Source: Phialocephala subalpina (Eukaryota; Ascomycota; Leotiomycetes; Helotiales; Mollisiaceae). Taken from it: a DNA stretch of 64,000 nt. This document shows positions 46,727 to 57,572 of this stretch, piece after piece (within the stretch, counting starts at the first letter, position 1; each line of letters starts with the position of its first letter). The stretch is taken from the NCBI GenBank assembly GCA_900073065.1, contig FJOG01000045.1, positions 143,116-207,115 of the forward strand, in the 5' to 3' direction. The notes below the pieces were generated by a model. The model had not been told where the DNA came from. It made no database searches and worked only from the letters and a program-made list of their open reading frames with translations. The translations under genes and the position numbers were made by a program.

Positions 46727-46731
46727 CTCAG
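46727..46731. repeat. 5-bp target-site duplication (left)
   Basis: CTCAG immediately before the 5' LTR, matched by CTCAG at 53113-53117 immediately after the 3' LTR. Confidence 0.9.
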
Positions 46732-46932
46732 TGTGGGTATAACAAAGTAGTCACGTGTAGCACTAGGCTGCACTAGTACTAGCGCGAGACGAGCCAGAGT
46801 TAGAGGATATAACCCTCCAACTTTATGCTTTACTTTTATTATAATATAATTAATTTACAAGCATACTAAGACTAAGACTCTTACGTGCTTCTGGCCTATT
46901 ACATGTAATAGGTATCCCTGGTGATACCAACA
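46732..46932 (+). repeat. 5' LTR of the Copia element
   Basis: 201 bp, TGTGGGTAT...ATACCAACA, with near-perfect terminal inverted repeats. It differs from the 3' LTR at 9 positions by my count, all transitions. Contains an 18-bp palindrome at about 46895-46912. Confidence 0.92.
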
Positions 46933-46989
46933 CTAATTAGTAGTTATTCACTTAACTACGGAGCAGCTAGGATTATCTAGAAGAGGCTA

Positions 46990-47016
46990 TTACAAAGGAT
47001 CGCTATCCTTTGTAAA
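46990..47016. repeat. Hairpin after the 5' LTR
   Basis: TTACAAAGGAT-CGCT-ATCCTTTGTAA: a perfect 11-bp stem with a 4-base loop about 60 bp after the 5' LTR, in the untranslated leader where packaging or dimerisation signals of retroelements lie. Role inferred from position only. Confidence 0.6.
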
Positions 47017-47809
47017 ACGCGCTAGAAAAGGTTTACGTTGCGCCCCTGGATATTATCGGATTACAAGAAGTTTTACTTCCTGCGGAAATGAGACTCTGGC
47101 GTTGCGCAAACTTCAAGGACTCGAATAAATAACTAGCTGGGTTATTATACCTATTGTTTGACTTAAGTCTGCGTTTATCACGCAAAATAACTACGTCTAC
47201 GGAAGACTTAATTAACCAACTAGCTAGGTTACTATACCTATTGCTTGATTAAAGCACCGTTAAAGACTTTGCGCTTTTTATTACCTAATACGACTCGAAC
47301 CGCAACCGTAATACTTTAATATATTAACCTTTTAATAAACCTTATCTTTCTTTTAACTAAACCTAAAACGAACTTATTTACACGCCAAGATGATATTAGA
47401 ACTAGACTTAGAATCAAAGTACGATTATAACAAGGCAAGATGGGGAAAGTATTTCGACCTTATAAAGCAAACCATCGACAAGAAATAAGCTAATGGATTT
47501 ATCTTGTTTATAATAGAGACCTATAAGAGAAAGGATTACATAAATAATATACTTTGGGAATATTTCCGAGAGGATTTCAAAGTATAAACGACGAATATAT
47601 TCTTATTAGCAGAGACTAAGCTTATTAAAGACCTACGAGATTTCCTACGCCATAACGGAGTGTTTATTGCTACGGATGGACATCCAGTTTCTAAGGAACT
47701 AGAAAAGCTTATCTATAATAACGAATATTATAAGTAAACAAAAAAGAAATCGAGGTTTAATTAAAGAAAGAAAAAAACAAGTTTAACTCATGATATTATC
47801 CAAAATACG

Positions 47810-48190
47810 CTTTAAAGTACGCCTAAACTACGCCAATTTAAGCTACTCAAGTTACGCTATTCCAATAAATTACGCCATTACCTCAGAGTAGGCTATTACC
47901 CCAGAATGCGCTATTTCCTCAAGACGCGCTATTACCGCAAGACACGCTATTACCTCCTCACGTACTTCCTTAAAACGATTAGAAGTCTTTTAACCTTAAT
48001 ATGTCTCTTTACCCCGTATACTCCCAACCTACGAATTAGCACCCTGTTTACCCTTAATCTACGAACTAGTATCTTGCGAACTAATACTCTACTAACTAGC
48101 ACCCTACGAACCCTTAATTTCCGAATTAATAGCACCCTTATTAATCATATGCGAATAATAACTCTAATAATAGCTTTTACCCTCGGTTAC
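47810..48190. repeat. Degenerate short-period repeats inside gag
   Basis: ACGCTATTACCTCA-type units (47860-47960) and CTACGAACTAGCACCCT-type units (48000-48130) recur many times. In intact relatives such a stretch would encode a Pro/Gln/Tyr-rich gag segment; here it is eroded. Confidence 0.5.
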
Positions 48191-51100
48191 CCGATAATTA
48201 TTAGCAGTTAAGCTAATAGCAAAATTAACAAAGTATATCTATTAAAGTGATTATAGACTTAATGAAAATCTATATTAACGATAACAAGAAATACGGTAGT
48301 AAACTATATGATATTCTCGACGTCAAGTTATAAGTTTTTCGCGATTATTATCTTAAGGTTAAACTTCCGGAAGAATAATATAGTAACGCGTTTTCGGTTA
48401 TACTTATTAATCGCGCAAGTTCATTTTACTACGATAAGATTACGGGCTATAATTATGATTTTAAGACGATAATAGAAATGATAAAGATATACTTTGAGAC
48501 GGAGGAAAACCGATAATTATATATATCCTTATGGAGAGAGATTACGCTTCCACGAATCGTTACGACACACCCATCGAAAACTAAGTTAGAGTATTTATAA
48601 TTACTCTTTGATTAACTCCAAAAGGTTTAACGCGGTTTATCAAAAGAATATTAGGTAGAATATAGCCTATGAGACTAAGTTATTAGCGCTTATAGGGGGG
48701 TTAAAAAGTATAATCTCGCATTATACAAGCCCACTAGCATATTCGAGGGTATATATGCTAAGTTACGATTAGTAGTCGATATGGCAATGCGTTCACGTAA
48801 AGTACTATAATACACTATAGACTCGACGCGTTAGCGCCAAGAAGATAAGAACAAACATAATAATTACGATGAGTACGGCCAAAACTAGATTAATTGCATA
48901 TATAAAGGACGTGGACGAGGATAAGATAAAGGAGGATATCGAGACAAAGGAGGCTCTCGAGGTGGATATCGCGGAAACCATAGATATTAAAGAGGGTTAT
49001 AACAAAAGAAGTGCTATATTTGCGGCAAAGTAAATTACTAGTCGATTAGATATACGATAGAAGAGTAATAGCAAGCTTATACGAAGTTCCGATAATACGC
49101 TTAGTATATAATAGACCGTGAGATCATAATAACATTCTATTAGAGTTTCCTCGCTTAGTGCGAAGGTGTAAAAGGTCTCTCGGAAGATAATAAATTGTTA
49201 GAAATAAACTAATTGCTATTAAGTATAAAAATCGAGGGAAAAGGCGAAAACTTCCTTACGGAACTTAGAGAAATCGATAGTATAAACACGGTGGCTATTC
49301 TGAACGATTAATTAACGCGCCACGTTATTACGGGAGAGGATATATTCAATAGTTTATTACTATAACAAATTAGGGAGCACTTAGCGTTTACCTTCGAAGA
49401 CTAATATTTATCCGGAGTTTTCCAGGGCATTATGCCAGATAGCGGAGCTGCCGGAGTATTAACTGCGGGCTAATCACAGTTTCTGGCGCTATAAAAGCTA
49501 AATACTCGTGTTAAGCTAAATACGTTTATAGTTAAAGCTTATAAGATTCGCTTTGGAAAGGAGATTACTTTATCACAAGGAATTATCCGAGTTATTACCC
49601 CACTAGGAGTTATCGTATTTCACGTTATCCTAGCAAATATACCCTTTTTGTTTTATATTTAAGATATAGACACTATGGGTATTAAACTCGATAACCTTAA
49701 AAACGTTTTAATTTAAAGATATAAAATTATCCCGGTTATACGCAAGTAAGGCTACCCATGGATATTACTATATTAGCAAGAGTAAAGTTTAACTTGGAGT
49801 CACCTTACTAAGACCGAATTACGCTAACTACATTAGCGTTTTGGCTACCTATTAGTTAGACGCTTACTAAGAGTTTTTTAGCGAGCTAGCTATAACGTAA
49901 ATACTAAGCATATTTAGTATCTCACAAAGTACTATTATTACTACCAAATGCATAAATAATCACCTAGCAAATTCAAGTTTATTTTATAAAACGATTACGA
50001 ATTTAATTACTTGGTTATTATTAACGTTTTACACTTAAATAATCGATCGGTTTTATAGGTAATTAACTCGTTTATAGCTTTTCAAGTTGCTAGATTTTTG
50101 AAGGATATATTTGTAAAGAACGCGTGGGATACTCTTTGCGTATACTAGATTAACACGTATTAAGGACTACCTAATTATATTATACATAATGCTAAAAAGA
50201 ATTTCTCGTTTATAAAGTTTTGATAATACGCGAAATTAATGGCAATTTAAATTAAGGAAATACCCGTTAAAGCTTATAATAGCGTAGGAAAGATAGAAAG
50301 ATATTACGCGCTATTACGACGAGTTTACGAGATTATTCGAGACGAGCTAGTTTCCGAGTAGGTTAATAAGGAAATCGTTTTACAAATGGCAATTAAGGCT
50401 ATTAATAACTCCGCTAGACCTAATGGTATCGTACTTATACTACTAGTCTTTGGAGTATATCCTCGGATAACTAGTAAAAACGCGCTATTACCATTAGTTA
50501 TTAAAAGAGCTAAGGCAATTCGAGTGGCTATAAAGGAGGTGCGCTATCTTTATGCTAAACGATAAGTTACTAACGCGCTCGCTCTACGAAACGGTCCAAA
50601 AACTAAGCCTACGCTAAACTTATTAATCCTATCGAATATACGCGTCTAGCGTGAGAAAAGTAGGTAAAAGGGACCATATAAGCTACTAGCAACTAGCGGC
50701 AAGATATGCATAATTAATATACCTTACGGACCAATAAACTTCTGATTTACGATTATTAAGCCGTATTACTAAGAGTATAAGCAAGACGATAACAAGGAGA
50801 TCTTTAAATTTTCCCCGCCGGAACTAGTAAAGGAGGAAAAGCCATTAGTTAAGCGCCGCGGCAAAAGACGACTAAAAAAGTCGCGCAATAAGAAAGGTAT
50901 ACTTAACAAGGAAATACGTCGGAATAATCGCCAAAACTTTGCAAAAAATAGCGATAGCGAGGACTTCGACGACGTGTTTATTGCTACTACCGGAGGAGAT
51001 AGTATTTCTATAACCTTTATGATAAATAAAGAGAAAGCTAATATAAAGCTCTCGTTAAAATTACGGAACAAAGGTAAAATTACTACTCCCAGAGCACCGT

Positions 51101-52911
51101 TCAAGGCTTTGCAAAAGCAGGAAATAGATGGATTAACTACTAGAGGAGTTTTTAATCTTATCGAATTTAACCCCGCTAAGTACGCTAACATTCGGATTTT
51201 TAATTTAAGATTAATTAACGAGATTAAGGGTAAAATTACTAATAGCCCTTACGAGAAATCCAGACTAGTTATTCAAGGATATAACAACAAAAGAAAAGAG
51301 GTAATCCTCACGTAATTTCCAATAATCTAAAGAGCTAATTAACAAGTTATTATAGCGCTAGCATTAACTTTAGCTTAACTTCCTAACAAAAAAATTAGAA
51401 TATAACTTCGCGATATCACTTAAGCTTATACGCAATTTACGACAAATATCTAACGATTTATATTGGCGCGACTTCCAAAAGAGGTTTGTAACTTATACTT
51501 ATTAAGCACGATTATAGTAATCTTAAAGCCGTTATATAGCCTTACTAAGGCCGGAACACATTAGTAAGCTACGTATCATAAGTACTATTAAGAGAAGCTA
51601 TTAATGGTCATGTCTACGTATAACCCTTACTTCCTAATTACGACCACGAAAAACGCGTTTAGAGTTATTAGGATACAAATAAACGATACGCTTATCTTAG
51701 TAAATAAGGAATTCTCGAATTTTAAGTAGGACGAACTTACTAAAGCCAAGTTCTTAGCTAAGCCAAAGGAGGCCCTAGCACCGGAAACCCCATTGATCTT
51801 TAATAGTTATATTTTAACTAAGTACGAAAATATAGTCAAGTTACGGCAAAAGGAGTAAGGCAAGAAGATTAAGCTAGTAGATATTAAGTCTATGAACTTT
51901 TAAGACGAGTATCGAGAATAACGTGCTCGAGGAGCTTATATTGCCATAATCTGCTAACTAGAGGCTATGTTTGATTTGTTTATTATTGCGTAACACCAAA
52001 ATCCAACTAAGGAAGATATCGCCGCGCTAAACAAGAAATTAGACTAGCAGATTAAGAATCTCGACTAAAGACTTAAGTATATCGCATTAAACTTATTTAT
52101 AGCAAAACTCTTCGTTTTTATCGATAGATTATTCGCAAATAACAAAGATTTTAGCTCTTAGATTAAATATGAAATTATTCTCGCGAATAAAAGCTAGCTA
52201 AATAATAAGGAGTTCGAGATTAAAGGAAACTTTATCTATTATAGTTCGACTAAAAGTAAAAGAGTTACCAGAAGCGTATTAGCTTTAGAGATATACGGTA
52301 TAGTAAGAGGAGTTAATATAGTAATTATAATTGGGATTACTATTAATATGATTATAAAGCAACTTAGCCTCCCGGAGATCACGATAATCGTTTGCATGGA
52401 CTCTTACTCGCTGTACGAGTGCTTAGTCAAGCTGAGAATAACAAAGGAAAAGCGCCTTATAATCGATATTATGGCTCTCTGCTAATCGTATGAGCGTAGG
52501 GAGTTACAGGAGATTCGATAGATTAATGATCAAGATAACCTAGCCGACGCGATAACGAAATTTACTCCCAATAAGGCTCTCGAGAAGTTCTTAGATACTA
52601 ACTACCTTAAGGTACGAATGGAAGGATGGGTAAAAAGAGGAGAATAACGCGGTAGGAAGTGGTAGAAAATAGAAGTAGAAAAGTGGTTTTTGCGTTATGT
52701 TTTTGATGTTTTTGAGCGATATAATTGCCTGATTGGTTAGGCTAAAAATGGGGGAAATCCCCCTATTTTAGCCTGATATTTGAGGCATAATACCGGAATA
52801 TCAGCGAGTTTTACGTATTAATGGCATACGGTAAGAGAGGAGGATAAACGCGATAGTCTAATGAGATTAGTTACGCTAGTAGGTTTCTTTTTATAAAGAA
52901 AGAACTGCCAG

Positions 52912-53112
52912 TGTGGGTATAACAAAGTAGTCACATGTAGCACTAGGCTGCACTAGTACTAGCGCGAGACGAGCCAGAATTAGAGGATATAACCCTCTAA
53001 CTCTATGCTCTACTTTTATTATAATACAATCAATTTACAAGCATACTAAGACTGAGACTTTTACGTGCTTCTGGCCTATTACATGTAATAGGTATCCCTG
53101 GTGATACCAACA
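52912..53112 (+). repeat. 3' LTR of the Copia element
   Basis: 201 bp, same ends as the 5' LTR. Preceded by the purine-rich AAAGAAAGAACTG, a plausible polypurine tract, and followed by the CTCAG duplication. Confidence 0.92.
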
Positions 53113-53117
53113 CTCAG
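53113..53117. repeat. 5-bp target-site duplication (right)
   Basis: CTCAG, identical to 46727-46731. Confidence 0.9.
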
Positions 53118-53145
53118 AAAACCTCCTTCTCACCTAGTTCAGTCG

Positions 53146-54057
53146 TCACCGCGCCTCCTTCAACATCTCCTCCCGCACTTCCTCAATCTCAATATCCAAC
53201 CTCTCCACTCTCAACTGCCTCCTTTGATAAACTCTGTGCAGTAGCCTATACTTCTTCTCCACCGCATTAGTAGTACTTTTGCACTCCTTAGCCATAGATT
53301 TATTATCATAGTGAGTTATCCAGAGGGCGTGAGCATCGCTGTGGTCGAGCATTGCTTCCCTCCATTCTAGCTGGTCTTTGGTTATTTGCTTCTGGGTCGC
53401 TTTGCGTTCGCTGTTTAGCCTTTCCAACTTTTGCTGTAAGGTTTCTGGCTCCTGGCGCTCTGGGATCTCTTCCGGTGGTTGGGGATTTGGTCAAGTCGAG
53501 ACGAACATTCTGTCTTGCTCCTAGACCTAGTCTCCGTGTCCGTCCCCTTTTCCGAACTCAGGCCTCGACCTTTACTCAAAATTTCAGCCTTCTCAGCCTC
53601 TTTCCTCCTATTCGCCTCCCAGACTATTTTCTCGTAAGGCGTCCCACGTCTCGGTTCCCAAATCTGCCTCTTGATCTCGCCTTCAGTGAATCTACACGTA
53701 TACGCTCCACCCAGCTGCCATCAGACAGGTCATTAAGTCAGCTAGCTGATATCAGTACTGATGACTGATCATTCAAGAGCCAGTCAGTTGATCACTTTCG
53801 TAACTGACAGCCAGTCAGTAGGCCATTCTACTCAAATGATTAAGGGCCGACTGGCTTATTGACCACCCTGGCTGCCATGCGTACCAGAATGTCCCATAAC
53901 AATTAAGCCTATAGAGAAGTAGCTCGAGTGCAGAGAAGTGCCAGGGAGTATCAAAGGCAAGCGCTTGGATAGCTAGTACGACAAGTAGGAAGAAGCCTGC
54001 TCCGCAGGCGGTGCCGAGACCTTGGGCGCGGGTGATGGCAAATCGTTCAATTGCCAT
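53146..54057 (-). CDS. Paralogue C/D: membrane exon plus coiled-coil exon, frameshifted
   Basis: The minus-strand ATG at 54057 (or 54075) opens an exon with two hydrophobic segments (TACGAGFFLLVVLAIQALAF; SALELLLYRLNCYGTFW). A GTACGC donor at about 53883 sits at the same place as the donor in paralogue A. After an intron of about 190 bp the frame resumes near 53695 (RRGTPYEKIVWEANRRKE) and shifts once near 53480 into the coiled coil (ETLQQKLERLNSERKATQK, YQRRQLRVERLDIEIEEV) ending at 53146. I join these as one gene by homology to A. The frameshift near 53480 means this copy may be inactive. Unknown family. Confidence 0.45.
53738..53822. repeat. Cluster of short palindromes and CAGTCA repeats
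   Basis: Perfect palindromes TCAGCTAGCTGA (53738-53749) and ATCAGTACTGAT (53751-53762), plus AGCCAGTCAGT at 53779 and 53809, within 85 bp. They lie in the presumed intron of paralogue C/D. Confidence 0.65.
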
Positions 54058-54239
54058 TGTGCTTTGCGACAACATTCGGAGATCGAAAAAGTTTGTGCAA
54101 ATGATAGCAAACCATTGTCGTCTGCTCGATGCTTTAATTTGTGGTCGTGAAATATCGAAAGGTCGTGTATTAGTCGAGATAGGAATCGTGACGTGTCTTC
54201 TGCTCCACGTTGGAACGCTCCGAATTTAGTTCCCAAACT

Positions 54240-54515
54240 TTAACGCCTGGTGCGGAAACCGCACATGTAATCCCTCCCCTCATCACCCTTCTGTTCTTTG
54301 TCTACACCCGCATCTCTCCCATCATTCCGTCCAATCCAATAAGCCCCCAAACAAGCAATTCCACAGAGAAGTAATTCTATGAGTGAAAAGACCCAGAAAA
54401 CTTCCATGTTCACACACTGGATGAACAGCATGAAACCCAGAAGGGCGAATCCTGCGATGCCAATAAGAAGAGACTCGAGGCGATCGAGGTCATACCAGTT
54501 CGCGGTCTGAGGCAT
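54240..54515 (-). CDS. Paralogue E: short two-segment membrane protein
   Basis: Open frame of 91 codons from ATG 54515. It encodes YDLDRLESLLIGIAGFALLG and a second segment FSLIELLLCGIACLGAYWIG, matching the membrane exon of paralogue C/D (FSALELLL...C-x-G-x-FW) and A, then a short charged tail ending GFRTRR. The coiled-coil exon seen in the other copies is missing, so this is either a short form or a truncated gene. Confidence 0.5.
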   Translation of the reverse strand: MPQTANWYDLDRLESLLIGIAGFALLGFMLFIQCVNMEVFWVFSLIELLLCGIACLGAYWIGRNDGRDAGVDKEQKGDEGRDYMCGFRTRR

Positions 54516-55068
54516 CGTGAATTGCCGTTGATGTATCGTGTGAGGGTGGGAAGTGTTTGAACGTCGAGGTCGTGGCTTATAAAGGAAGGACTTCATCGTG
54601 ACGTGTGTGTGTTGACGGGTGTGAACTAGGCGGGACTGCTCCGAAGTTGGGACCCAAACATCAGCATTCGCAGTCGCAGGGCGCAGTTGTTTCTCGCTCA
54701 TACCTCATCGGGAACCTGGAACCGGAATAACACGAATGAAAATCATATGCAACTGATGAAACGAACCTCGTTGAACAAGAGCACGGATGCATCACAAGAA
54801 AGAGGGACGAAGATATGGAGACCGAGTATTAGGATTGGCGACATGAAGAAAGTCCCCAGAACGAATTAAGAATACAAAGGACACCGAGAGCCCGAAACAC
54901 ATCCAACCTCCCAGCAGCCGCGACCACCATAATACTACCTTGGGCCGACGAAGGAAAACCAGGGACAATCTAGATATACACCCCTGAAAGAAAGGCGTTC
55001 ATCAAAAGCAACCCACCTTATCTGCATCAATAGCCGAGTGGCCACGACGGTTTGTTGTATTGTGAGAG
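54516..55068. other. Intergenic, nothing recognised
   Basis: About 550 bp of ordinary composition between paralogue E and the multi-pass membrane protein gene; no domain-bearing frame. Confidence 0.4.
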
Positions 55069-56188
55069 CTATTGTGGAAGTTGTTGATAGCCACTCTTCT
55101 TGTTCTCGCCCTTTTTGGTGAGTTGTTGACGGATGGCGGTAAGTCCGTAGATGAACCAGAAGACTGAGATGGTTAGAGACAGAGAAGAACAGACAGATGT
55201 GAGGTGCTTACAGAGGTTGTTCAGAACGGCAAAGCCAAACCATGAAGAAATGACATACTCCCAGCCAACTTGCTTGTGGTCGAAGAAGTAGTAGGCAAAC
55301 TTGTCCTGGACGATGTAACCGATGTAAGTCCAGCCAATGTAGATGAAAGAGAGGACGGTGAGGCCAGCAGTATGGGCGCCGATGGTCTGGAAGCATGTTA
55401 GTGGGTGATGGATTGGTGAGTCGGAGTGAGTTGCCTCTGGGATTCTGATGCTACTGAAGAATAGGACCTCAATGAAACCAACCAAAGCGCTGATACCAAA
55501 CTTGTTGAGGACGAAGAACGTGGTGAACCATCCGTTGTTGAATATTTGATCGGCTGGAGGAAGAGATTTTAGCATGTGTCTGCGAAAGCGCCCGTGCGAC
55601 TTACCAGGAATTGTGGTCTTGTTCTTGGGAACCAAGATTGCCCAGTGAATTAGAAGAGAGGTGTATGGAAAGCTGTTGGTAGCAGAGTAGTAGATGCCGA
55701 ACCAGGTCTTGTTCTTGGTGGAGGTATGTTGGCGTGGTGGCGACAAGAACTTCTGGACGCGTGTTGCAGCAGATTGAGTCTGACTGCCGTGGTGAGGATA
55801 GTGGAGATGCATATAGGTCCAGGTCTGCAGATGATGTTAACATGAAAAAAGAGTGGATTTGAAGAGAGGAGAGCTTACGAAGGCGATGACATGGTACAGA
55901 ACCTGGATGAAGTACTGAAGGTTGGAGAACTCGAAGACGGTCAACCATCCATGGTGGTTGTGCTTGATCTCATAATCGATGATCATGATGAAGCTGGCGA
56001 CTAAGTAGGCTGCAACCAGACCTCGCAGACCGACGAGAGCCTTCTGGCCAACGCCGAGCCATGGCGAATGGCAGACGCGAAGGAAGATGGGCTGCGACCG
56101 ATGAGTATTGATGGAGAGGATTGGAGTGGGTACCTACATGATCACCCTTCTTGTTGTCCTTGGGAAGGAGAGCCGTGGAGGAAGACAT
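55069..56188 (-). CDS. Multi-pass membrane protein, possibly FAR-17a/AIG1-like
   Basis: Predicted 290-aa protein from exons 56188-56138, 56091-55879, 55824-55605, 55553-55435, 55386-55212 and 55163-55069. The intron 55434-55387 would use a GC donor; retaining it adds 16 in-frame residues and cannot be excluded. The protein has about six hydrophobic segments: LVAAYLVASFIMII, YFIQVLYHVIAFTW, SLLIHWAILVP, FFVLNKFGISALVGFIEVLFF, TAGLTVLSFIYIGWTYIG, and VISSWFGFAVLNNL with FFWFIYGL. FSNLQYFIQ...HVIAF-TW resembles FAR-17a/AIG1-type integral membrane hydrolases, but I could not confirm the catalytic Thr/His, so the family is tentative. First of the core-type genes on this side of the window. Confidence 0.7.
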
Positions 56189-56404
56189 TGTGTTGACAGA
56201 AACGAGTGAAGAGCTTTCTAGGTGATGTATGGAAACAGGAAACCAAGACTTGAAGATCTTCCGAGCGCTGTGAAGAGAAGTGCATGAAAGCGTCGAAGAT
56301 TGATGGTTATTGATGAAGAGAAGAGGAACGAGAGAAGGAAAGGAAGATGTAAACAAGACTTGGAAATGATGAGGAAGGAGGGGGTGAGTGCTTGGGGCAA
56401 GAGC

Positions 56405-57083
56405 AAATGTCCCGTGGCGACCGGGACATTTTGGAAGGTGCGAACAGAGGCCAAGCAGAATCGCGACCTACCAGTAACCACAGATGGATGCCATCAGAAT
56501 TCCAGATCATTTCCAAATGTCCTGGCGATTGTGGGACATTGGAAAGAAGGAGACTGCAGGATCTCATACCTGTGCCCGCGCTGGCTAGGAGATGTGGGAA
56601 GGTGCGAGTGTAGGTGATCGAGTACAAGTTTGAAGCACGACCTACTTAACTCTTTAAACGCTCTGAAATATCCCTACTGTTCTGGGGCATTGCATAGACG
56701 CGAAAATCCAGATATCGAGAACATTGCCCAGGATCAGGCCCATAACTTCAAATTCCTGAAATCTGAAATCTTGATGTCCCGTAATGGCTGGGACATTTTC
56801 ATCTTGGAAACGCGCTCCGCTCCACCCCGAGGTAGAGCTCAGGCCTAACCTTTGAGCCTTTCGACTGGTAATTACAATGTCCTGACTGGATTGGAGCATT
56901 GTCGGGAGGAGTTTCACGAAATTCGAGACTGGTCGGAGTACGCGTGGAGACCAAGTTCGCAATGTCCAGCGGAGACAAGAACATTGGGGATACCGATGCA
57001 GAAGAATGACGGTTCTCAAGCGGATATGAGATGACAGACTCTACTTCGAGCGCGATCATTGTCCCTACAGTCACCGGACATTG
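56405..57083. promoter_or_regulatory. Array of about eight AATGTCC...GGACATT inverted repeats
   Basis: In the spacer upstream of the membrane protein gene (-), inverted repeats with core AATGTCC-N(9-11)-GGACATT occur at 56405-56431, 56513-56542, 56667-56691, 56703-56727 (weak), 56773-56797, 56875-56901, 56961-56985 and 57057-57083. The best is AAATGTCCC-GTGGCGACC-GGGACATTT. Spacing is often 85-110 bp and arm length 7-10 bp. One more full copy lies at 59475-59500 and half-sites at about 59591 and 59709. They could be operators for a dimeric regulator or hairpin RNA elements; no known motif was matched. Confidence 0.65.
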
Positions 57084-57572
57084 GAGTGACAGGGCTTAGA
57101 AATCTGTCGTATTGCCAACCTTCAGAACACGCAGCTTTGATGTAACAGATCTCATAGATGACCCTGAAGATGACTCCTGATGAAATTTCTGAAAAATATC
57201 GAAGGAACGCGTAAATATATAGGTTGAAATATCGAGACCGAAATGAGAGTTGATGAAAAGGGAAGACGTTTTCGTGATGTTGTTGAAGTTCTTATGCATC
57301 CTTGCACAAAGCCTCGGCTGCTTGCACAACTTCGCATAAAATTATCCAAACCTCAAAGCTGTCCACAACTCCAAATCTCCAACCAGCCCACCAGCTCGCG
57401 ACAATTCCCAGCAGGCTGCCATTCCTCCAGTGTCCTCCCCTACCACGCCCTCCACCATCTTCCTCCTTCTGCGATCATTCGACCTGCGAGCAAAAACCAT
57501 TGACGCGACAATTCCTCTACCCAGCCTCCCATAAACACCACCACAAATCAACCTGACACCAAGAACCTCACC
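57084..57572. promoter_or_regulatory. SEC11 upstream region
   Basis: About 490 bp between the inverted-repeat array and the SEC11 start; CT/CA-rich near 57390-57550 (CCACGCCCTCCACCATC), as usual for fungal 5' leaders of constitutively expressed genes. Confidence 0.35.

Larger units (their letters stand above)
46732..53112 (+). mobile_element. Ty1/Copia LTR retrotransposon, RIP-inactivated
   Basis: A complete 6381-bp element with two 201-bp LTRs and a CTCAG target duplication. The internal region reads, through many stops, in Copia order: gag with a mutated zinc knuckle (CYICGK... at about 49010-49056, where Cys, Trp and His codons became Tyr, stop and Tyr), protease/GAG-pre-integrase (TKTELR near 49800), integrase (about 50000-50400), reverse transcriptase (ALQKQEIDGL and RLVIQGYNNK, 51100-51290) and RNase H (IVCMDSYSLYECLVKL and DNLADAITKFTPNKALEK, 52390-52590). 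Almost every stop is TAA or TAG where family members have CAA/CAG or TGG, the expected result of C-to-T RIP on both strands. It cannot encode functional proteins. Confidence 0.92.

Noticed and set aside
50769..51315. Open frames of 113-140 codons on both strands in the middle of the Copia element, as separate genes
   Set aside because: The plus frame is a surviving piece of the element's integrase/RT polyprotein and the minus frame is its shadow.
46732..53112. Gypsy/Ty3 rather than Copia assignment for the retroelement
   Set aside because: Integrase-like sequence precedes reverse transcriptase, and the RNase H and GAG-pre-integrase blocks match Ty1/Copia.
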